A stretch of 64,000 nt of DNA from Thamnaconus septentrionalis (lineage: Eukaryota > Chordata > Actinopteri > Tetraodontiformes > Monacanthidae), in NCBI GenBank assembly GCA_009823395.1, contig CM020511.1, positions 20,380,001 to 20,444,000 of the forward strand. The letters are read 5' to 3'. The position numbers and the translations under genes are program-made. The notes below the pieces were generated by a model. It worked only from the letters and a program-made list of their open reading frames with translations. It did not search any database and was not told where the DNA came from. Each line of letters starts with the position of its first letter. Within the stretch, counting starts at the first letter, position 1. Of the stretch, positions 60,901 through 64,000 are shown in pieces.

Positions 60901-61308
60901 TTCAGAAATGAACCTGACAATGACCAGTCTGTTAATTTCTTTGAGCATCTCAAAATCATTAACTACTGCGTCATGCTGTTAACAAGCTGGATAACATCTT
61001 CTGCTAAAGTAACAATCCGTGTCCATGGGATCATGTAATATCAGAGACTTACCTTATAATACACAAGAGAATACATGTTGATTTGATTTTTAAAAAATGA
61101 TAGTGTTGTGAACCTTAAAAGGGTTATTCACCTTGAATATGCCAACCCAGTCCTTTGGGTGTGGTTTGATGAACTGCGTCAAGGTGTAGTGACATTCCAG
61201 TGCTGCATGGGGCAGGTAACTCTTCCCCACGTTCTGGAAGATGACGTGGGCAAAGTTTGAAGTGTCCATGTTGTTTTCCGATAGGGTCCCGTCCAGGAAG
61301 AGAGCCAT
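48757..61308 (-). CDS. tax1bp1: TAX1BP1 autophagy receptor, complete (sixteen coding exons)
   Basis: TAX1BP1 (T6BP/CALCOCO3) is a cytosolic selective-autophagy receptor and ubiquitin-editing adaptor. It binds ubiquitin through C-terminal zinc fingers and ATG8/LC3 through N-terminal motifs, and works with A20 and ITCH to damp NF-kappaB signalling. Joining sixteen minus-strand exons gives 811 residues (human 789) with all phases matching. The SKICH domain spans about residues 14-119 (TSNFAHVIFQNV, DWVGIFK, GWSTARDYYTFLWSP). The non-canonical LIR ILVV is at 146-149. Coiled coils occupy about 158-600 and an acidic DEDDEDDEEFSDE patch is near 661. Finger 1 uses C752, C755, H771 and H775; finger 2 uses C779, C782, H798 and H802. 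The first PPxY (PPNY, 760-763) is intact, but the second reads PLDC. The chosen ATG at 61306-61308 follows a splice acceptor by 17 bp. A teleost paralogue is possible, so an a/b suffix is not assigned. Confidence 0.97.
49238..49323 (-). CDS. tax1bp1: tax1bp1 exon 16
   Basis: The exon is 86 bp and encodes GNANEEPTVCETRSPFVNDG and QNAFCFDP. It ends two bases into a serine codon that exon 17 completes. FCFD matches the human segment just before the zinc fingers. Confidence 0.93.
49324..50192. other. tax1bp1: tax1bp1 intron 15 occupied by a TIR element
   Basis: More than half of the intron between exons 15 and 16 is the element at 49487-50016. Left of it is another copy of the TGATGTCACAAAGGGC core (49411-49430). 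Confidence 0.7.
49487..50016. mobile_element. MITE with TAGCTGC termini
   Basis: The left end reads TAGCTGCGTCTCCATGGC and the right end GGTGATGGAAATGCAGCTA, inverted repeats with mismatches. The central part carries CCAATCA, the 12-bp palindrome GGTCACGTGACC (49799-49810) and TACGTCA. A deletion derivative lies at 37203-37304. Confidence 0.72.
50193..50362 (-). CDS. tax1bp1: tax1bp1 exon 15: acidic and conserved linker
   Basis: The exon starts with an acidic run (DEDDEDDEEFSDEQ), then PPVGPPSWDSNVVCIQPTRN and HSRPEGHDESEE. It matches the human VPSWGLEDNVVCSQPARNFS segment. It ends with a run of asparagines at AAT/GTGAGT. Confidence 0.94.
50470..50665 (-). CDS. tax1bp1: tax1bp1 exon 14: Ser/Pro-rich linker
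   Basis: The exon encodes EVQKAGSSSRKPEQGGSGES and a Pro-rich stretch ending in SKLQFGNPYHSMSASK. The last part matches the human VLQYGNPYAS segment. It is 196 bp and ends one base into an Asp codon. Confidence 0.92.
50747..51008. mobile_element. Truncated Tc1/mariner-type MITE
   Basis: The left terminus TACACCACCAGTCAAAAGTT is intact and preceded by TGTA. Internal sequence matches the copies nested at 8549-8840 and at 38401-38756. The right terminus is missing, so the copy was cut before or by later changes near the SINE. Confidence 0.75.
51070..51388 (+). mobile_element. tRNA-derived SINE with GATG tail
   Basis: The element starts GGGCGACACGGTGGCGCAGT and holds an RNA polymerase III A box (TGGCGCAGTGG, 51082-51092) and B box (GGTTCAATTCC, 51126-51136). 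The body has the common fish segment GTGGAGTGTGCATGTTCTCC. It ends in CCTATGACAGCTGGGAGAGG and a GATGGATGG tail. It resembles the V-SINE type, but the family was not confirmed. Confidence 0.82.
51926..52000 (-). CDS. tax1bp1: tax1bp1 exon 13
   Basis: This short exon of 25 codons encodes VAEKGRELKGLKEALALVAR and EKSEA, in phase 0 at both ends. Borders are CAG/GTAGCC and GCG/GTGCGT. It is placed by frame and by sitting between two well-matched exons rather than by strong conservation. Confidence 0.82.
52502..52627 (-). CDS. tax1bp1: tax1bp1 exon 12: coiled coil
   Basis: The exon encodes EEKDRSCMFADELAKMEAKF and KEQLKINDNLKLQLAAEEDR, matching the human CNKYADELAKMELKWKEQVK segment. It is 42 codons with a GTCAGT donor. 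Confidence 0.94.
52719..52837 (-). CDS. tax1bp1: tax1bp1 exon 11: coiled coil, tandem donor
   Basis: The exon encodes SPGSADPLLEAFIQEKLKGI and SREASDRNDKYRKCKQLLM. Two donors 4 nt apart occur again (ATG/GTCAGT and GTCA/GTAAGG). Only the proximal one keeps the frame into exon 12. Confidence 0.88.
52845..53050. repeat. Direct repeat unit 1 in tax1bp1 intron 10
   Basis: A ~115-bp segment, about 52933-53075, with TGCAAAAAGATCCTTTTGAT ... AAAGAGTGAAACCCGTTTCA, recurs at 53885-54010 in the neighbouring intron. A CACAA pentamer run adjoins the exon 11 acceptor. Confidence 0.6.
53365..53602. mobile_element. Shortened hAT-type MITE abutting tax1bp1 exon 10
   Basis: The ends CAGGCGTGGGCAACTTCG and GTCGGCCCACCCCTG, and the internal ATTTTTCAGTGTTTTAAGAG ... 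TTCAATTGACATTAAAGC, match the element at 24272-24615. The right end stops about 18 bp from the exon 10 splice donor. Target duplications are degraded. Confidence 0.75.
53620..53794 (-). CDS. tax1bp1: tax1bp1 exon 10: coiled coil, tandem donor
   Basis: The exon encodes IKAEEEAADPAVVAELQREV and EDLKLRLHMAAEHYKDKYKE, nearly identical to the human REVEDLKLRLQMAADHYKEKFKE segment. Two GT donors lie 4 nt apart (GGG/GTAGGT and GTAG/GTGCTG). Only the distal one joins exon 11 in frame, so 53620 is taken as the end. Confidence 0.88.
53885..54010. repeat. Direct repeat unit 2 in tax1bp1 intron 9
   Basis: Matches the unit near 52933-53075 with scattered differences, for example GCAAAAACATCCTTCTGATT and AAAGAGTGAAACCTGCATCA. 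Confidence 0.6.
54108..54290 (+). mobile_element. LINE (non-LTR retrotransposon) 3' ORF fragment
   Basis: Two frames together give MDNTSDPLHHT and SSSFSSRLLHPQCKKE, a pattern typical of the C-terminal end of a fish LINE ORF, with at least two frameshifts. It lies in tax1bp1 intron 9 and is a dead remnant. Confidence 0.6.
54492..54746 (-). CDS. tax1bp1: tax1bp1 exon 9: coiled coil
   Basis: The exon is 85 codons, the longest coding exon. It runs from GDNKALKEQVRQKEEQLQAI through ELRDASSARDRTMTELYHMK to AAEEARQE. It aligns with the human LKEQLRKAEEQVQATRQEVV ... RDRTMADLH region. Confidence 0.95.
54889..55074 (-). CDS. tax1bp1: tax1bp1 exon 8: coiled coil
   Basis: The exon encodes IHLKNRELENTKLSAELQML and FKEEVVRLQTCLMEKEEQYR. 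It is 186 bp, in phase 0 at both ends, with TTG/GTACGG as donor. Confidence 0.95.
55646..55736 (-). CDS. tax1bp1: tax1bp1 exon 7: coiled coil
   Basis: The exon encodes LKDRLKKLTTEKEALESHLK followed by NEKDEKELYK, matching the human LKDKLKKAQ...TEKDEKELYK segment. It is 91 bp and the donor is AAG/GTATCA. Confidence 0.94.
56007..56134 (-). CDS. tax1bp1: tax1bp1 exon 6: coiled coil
   Basis: The exon encodes GLQEEKEEVKRRLVESTARI and LQLEEDLIGVTQKGLQKETE, aligning with the human SKAHQLEEDIVSVTHKAIEKETELD segment. It is 128 bp and ends two bases into an Asn codon. Confidence 0.94.
57048..57206 (-). CDS. tax1bp1: tax1bp1 exon 5: coiled coil
   Basis: The exon encodes 53 residues, highly charged, with heptad-type leucines (EEAQREKEELVKNMAALQQE). 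It is in phase 0 at both ends. The TGCAG acceptor and CAA/GTAAGC donor fit. Confidence 0.93.
57398..57588 (-). CDS. tax1bp1: tax1bp1 exon 4: end of SKICH and CLIR
   Basis: The exon encodes YYVPNDDGEFYQFCYVTHKG and STPFQFRASSP, completing SKICH, then DILVVTTKAGFLE. The ILVV tetrapeptide aligns with the non-canonical LC3C-binding motif of NDP52. It is 191 bp and ends in phase 0. Confidence 0.95.
57896..57998 (-). CDS. tax1bp1: tax1bp1 exon 3: SKICH
   Basis: The exon encodes VGWSTARDYYTFLWSPLPEN followed by YVEGTAVHRTVVFQ, and ends one base into a glycine codon. It matches the central SKICH strands of vertebrate TAX1BP1. Confidence 0.95.
57999..61131. other. tax1bp1: tax1bp1 intron 2 (3.1 kb)
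   Basis: The intron has a T tract at 58571-58588 and a short run of GGT at 58940-58951. Otherwise it is unremarkable AT-rich sequence with no exon or recognisable element on either strand. Confidence 0.6.
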
Positions 61309-61325
61309 AGATTACTCAGCAGTGG
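61132..61325 (-). CDS. tax1bp1: tax1bp1 exon 2: start codon and first part of SKICH
   Basis: The exon begins after TTTTGCAG at 61326-61327; coding starts at 61308. It encodes MALFLDGTLSENNMDTSNFA and runs to PHPKDWVGIFK in phase 0. An in-frame second methionine (residue 14) could be an alternative start. Confidence 0.95.
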
Positions 61326-62763
61326 CTGCAAAAGGAAGATATAAATCACATATGATCACAAACATGAATTAGTTTATAAATAACAACAAGAAAAGTGACC
61401 ACTGTAAAGTAAACAAAGCTATTTGAAGGAAGCAAGTGTGTGATTGCAGATCTCAAGAGTCTCTTGTCAAACAAATTTGAGTGATTTGGATACATGACAA
61501 CAGATTATATAGAACAGTAGGTTTTTGCAGTTCAACAAAGTACAGTCAATTCCCACATACAAATCCACTGCTGATGTCATTGTCCAATGTTTCACCGCTG
61601 CATGTGAGTGTTGACACATTTAAACAAAGAGGCTAAAAAAGTCCAGGAAAGCACTTTATTTCCCCCAAAACTGGTGTAAAAATGTGCACTTGCAGTAACA
61701 CTCTGTACCAACTAAGCATTCTGAACTACACAACAAACCATGTTCATGCGTTAGGAGTAAACACGTACAATTGTTATCAACATCATTAGCATTAAGTGAT
61801 GAAAGAACCTGGAGTGTAACTTTAAAAATTTTGACTTTGATAATGCTTACATTAATATTCTCACTCACTGTGGCAACATGTGCTTCTGTTTTAGTGATTC
61901 TAGATTTGTTGAAGAATAAAAACAACATATTTCAGCTCCTCTAAGTCTAAGTAATGAAACAGGGTTAATACCGAATGTTAGTGACTTGACACAACTACAT
62001 AGTTGTCCTTACACTCAACTTGTTCTGACTTTCGATTCAGTCACGTGTCCTACCCATTCCCGTTGGCAGAAAACAAGGAATAAATATTAGCATTTTACAA
62101 ATAACCAACCCAACATAAGCAACAGTGCTGAATTCACGTAGTTAACAACAGTGACGACCTACTTCACGCGAGATGATCATTTGGTCCTCAGATGACAACA
62201 TTTGACCAACGCAATTAACTATACCTATACCTAACTTTATACTTTAAAAAATATATATATATATTTACAAAAAATAATAATAATAATACTCGTAAATCAT
62301 TTAACGATGCCATTTCAAACGTCTACGCTGCTGGGTTCATTTTATGGCGTAATGTAACAAACTATTAATAACCGAGGCGTCAGAACCTCCCAAACGACGA
62401 CGCCAAACTACGACGCGAGGCCTATTTTGACAACACTGATCATATCTGGCTCAGTTAGCAACACAGTGGGCTAACTAGCCGTAACCAAGCCAAATGAAAG
62501 AAGAAGTCGCATTTTCCACATAAACTTATTGTAGTCTCGCTGTTTTTGCGATGTTATCGAACGCTTAACGATACACAGCTGAGAAGGGGAACGACAGCGA
62601 GGCTCTCAGTGTCAACGAAGACAAGGTTAGCTCACGTAAACATTAGCAACGGTGCGACTCGTGTTAGCGACCCAAAGGACATTTCCATTTGTCGTAAAAC
62701 ATTCGAATTTTTTTTAGGGATGGGGGGTTACGGTTTTAAGCTTAAAACAGAAAACATACACAT
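61326..62763. other. tax1bp1: tax1bp1 intron 1
   Basis: A 1.4-kb intron separating the non-coding first exon from the start-codon exon. It contains an AT-rich tract with TA and AAT runs near 62245-62290. No coding feature is present. Confidence 0.6.
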
Positions 62764-62765
62764 AC

Positions 62766-62935
62766 CTGGTTGCCATGTGGCACCGTATTTGAAATCCGAC
62801 TGTATCATAAAACAACTGTTGACGCAGTTGAGTGCTTTCCCGACCCTGTTGGCTTCCTGGAATCATAACAACATTACGTCGTTTCCGGAAAGCGGACCAT
62901 CTTGGGAATCCCACCTTCTTGACATCATGGGACAG
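62766..62935 (-). promoter_or_regulatory. tax1bp1: tax1bp1 5' non-coding exon and core promoter region
   Basis: A good donor (CCAG/GTATG) at 62764-62766 ends a candidate 5' UTR exon; the transcription start is not resolvable. Just upstream are a palindromic ETS-type TTTCCGGAAA (about 62880-62889) and, on the minus strand, CCAAGATGGTC (about 62896-62906), close to the YY1 motif found downstream of housekeeping starts. No TATA box was seen. Confidence 0.55.
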
Positions 62936-63518
62936 CGGTGATATGTTTCCTTTGACTATTAAAAATTGTCTGACATCAGGCTGTACCAATAAATAAATCA
63001 TTGTATAATTTATTCTACAACTTTGTTGATTTGCTGTTTTTATTTTTCGACCGTTTTTGCACGTTTCTTACATAGTACCGCGACATAATTGAAGTACTTA
63101 GATGTTTAATTTCAAATAAAATAAGAATTTTTAAAATATTTGGGGTTTGGGGTTTAAAGGCAAAATCAATTTGCACTGGAATGACAGACTAGGAAATGAG
63201 ATACGTAAAGTGCAATGATTTGTGGTAACGTCTATTTTTGGCTTTAAAATTAATATTTTTGTACACTTGCAAAACAATTATTACACCCTTGTAATTTTAA
63301 CACATTAATGTTGCTTGTAGAAATAAATATATAATTTATGTAATCGTAAAATAGAAGACACGTAGCGTCACGTAACCGCTCGTACCGTATGCCCTCCCCC
63401 TTTCGCCACTGGGTAGATTGGGAGGCGGTGTTGTCCGCCTGCGCGATTTGATTGGACGAACGAGCTGTCATTAGCGTACGCACTCTTTCGTCACGCGTAG
63501 GGTCAAGGCGAAAGAAGC
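62936..63518. promoter_or_regulatory. Head-to-head tax1bp1/hibadh promoter region
   Basis: About 0.6 kb separates the two gene starts. The hibadh-proximal third (63360-63518) is CpG-rich, with an inverted CCAAT box (ATTGG at 63451-63455) and a GCGCGATT stretch. The middle is AT-rich. No TATA box is placed near either start. Confidence 0.5.
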
Positions 63519-63588
63519 ATGGCCGCGGTGCTGCGAGTGTCCCGTTTCCTCCCAGGAAGGTTTTGCAAGCATGTCGCCTTTGCAGTCA
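63519..63588 (+). CDS. hibadh: HIBADH 3-hydroxyisobutyrate dehydrogenase, first exon (partial gene)
   Basis: HIBADH oxidises 3-hydroxyisobutyrate to methylmalonate semialdehyde in mitochondrial valine catabolism. Only the first coding exon is visible: MAAVLRVSRFLPGRFCKHVA and FAV, then one base at an A/GTAAGTG donor. The peptide is basic and hydroxyl/hydrophobic-rich with no acidic residue, as expected for a mitochondrial presequence. The NAD-binding GFIGLGNMG segment would lie in the next exon outside the window. The call rests on the presequence, strong splice donor, start context (AGCATGG) and the fixed HIBADH-TAX1BP1 gene order in vertebrates, so it is less certain than the others. Confidence 0.75.
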
Positions 63589-64000
63589 GTAAGTGTAACG
63601 AGTCAGTTGTTTATGTCTTCAGCGCACGTCGTCGCGCAGTGTTAGATGTTGAAGTTGTGCCACGAAGGCTTCCGTGACCACGGAAACTGTACTTTCCTCC
63701 ACTGAGTTTCGGTCCGCCCCAGCAGCAGCAAGTGTCTGTCTTTCTGGCTTCCCCCACTAAATAATTCTCGAGCTAAACATGCGCTTTCAAGTAATTTATT
63801 TTTTTACTTTTTACTTTTTTTTTTTTTTTTTTATAAATGAAGCTAACAAGCAGACCTGTTTCTATTTTGTTAAACGGTTGCGGTGTCATTCAGAGTATTT
63901 CGAAATGACCAATAAAAGCACCTCGGTGTTCCATTTCATAAGCTTTTTTTACTTTTATGACATTAGAATGGGAAAGCTTTAAAACACAACATGGCACGAA
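63589..64000 (+). other. hibadh: hibadh intron 1 (start)
   Basis: The sequence after the GTAAGTG donor has no further exon before the window ends. A T tract is at 63814-63832. Confidence 0.6.

Overview
The window is teleost fish nuclear DNA. Genes are split by GT-AG introns, promoters are CpG-rich, and short dinucleotide and tetranucleotide repeats and small non-autonomous DNA transposons are abundant. The tRNA-derived SINE and the TIR elements with TTAA, TA or 8-bp target duplications are of types common in ray-finned fish. Four protein-coding loci can be read: creb5 (minus, partial), jazf1 (plus, complete), tax1bp1 (minus, complete) and the first exon of hibadh (plus, partial). This is the vertebrate HIBADH-TAX1BP1-JAZF1-CREB5 block known from human 7p15, in the same order and relative orientations but far more compact, which points to a compact (perhaps percomorph) teleost genome.

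Layout. Bases 1 to about 30.5 kb hold the 5' part of creb5: six minus-strand exons covering the N-terminal zinc finger, the TPTPT phosphorylation segment and the proline/glutamine/serine-rich region. The His-rich region and bZIP lie beyond the left edge. The 5' end sits in a CpG-rich stretch at 29.4-30.7 kb with a consensus CRE overlapping a CACGTG E-box. Bases 30.5-34.0 kb are the head-to-head creb5/jazf1 intergenic region. Bases 34.3-46.0 kb are the five coding exons of jazf1 (241 aa, every splice phase checked), followed by its 3' UTR to about 47.8 kb. Bases 47.9-62.9 kb are tax1bp1: sixteen coding exons, 811 aa, with a SKICH domain, a non-canonical LC3-interacting motif, long coiled coils and two C-terminal ubiquitin-binding zinc fingers, plus a 5' non-coding exon. 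hibadh starts at 63,519 and leaves the window after one exon. tax1bp1 and hibadh are head-to-head; jazf1 and tax1bp1 are tail-to-tail with about 80 bp between opposing poly(A) signals.

The genes do not form an operon-like pathway. creb5 is a CRE-binding bZIP factor, jazf1 a zinc-finger chromatin/nuclear-receptor cofactor, tax1bp1 a selective-autophagy receptor and hibadh a mitochondrial valine-catabolism enzyme. I found no previously undescribed gene system. The most interesting signals are a nested transposon pair with an empty-site comparison, an inverted repeat linking jazf1 intron 1 to its 3' end, tandem GTNNGT donors on two consecutive tax1bp1 exons, a CRE in the creb5 promoter region, a CLEAR-type palindrome carried by a repeat in a tax1bp1 intron, and a degraded second PPxY motif in TAX1BP1.
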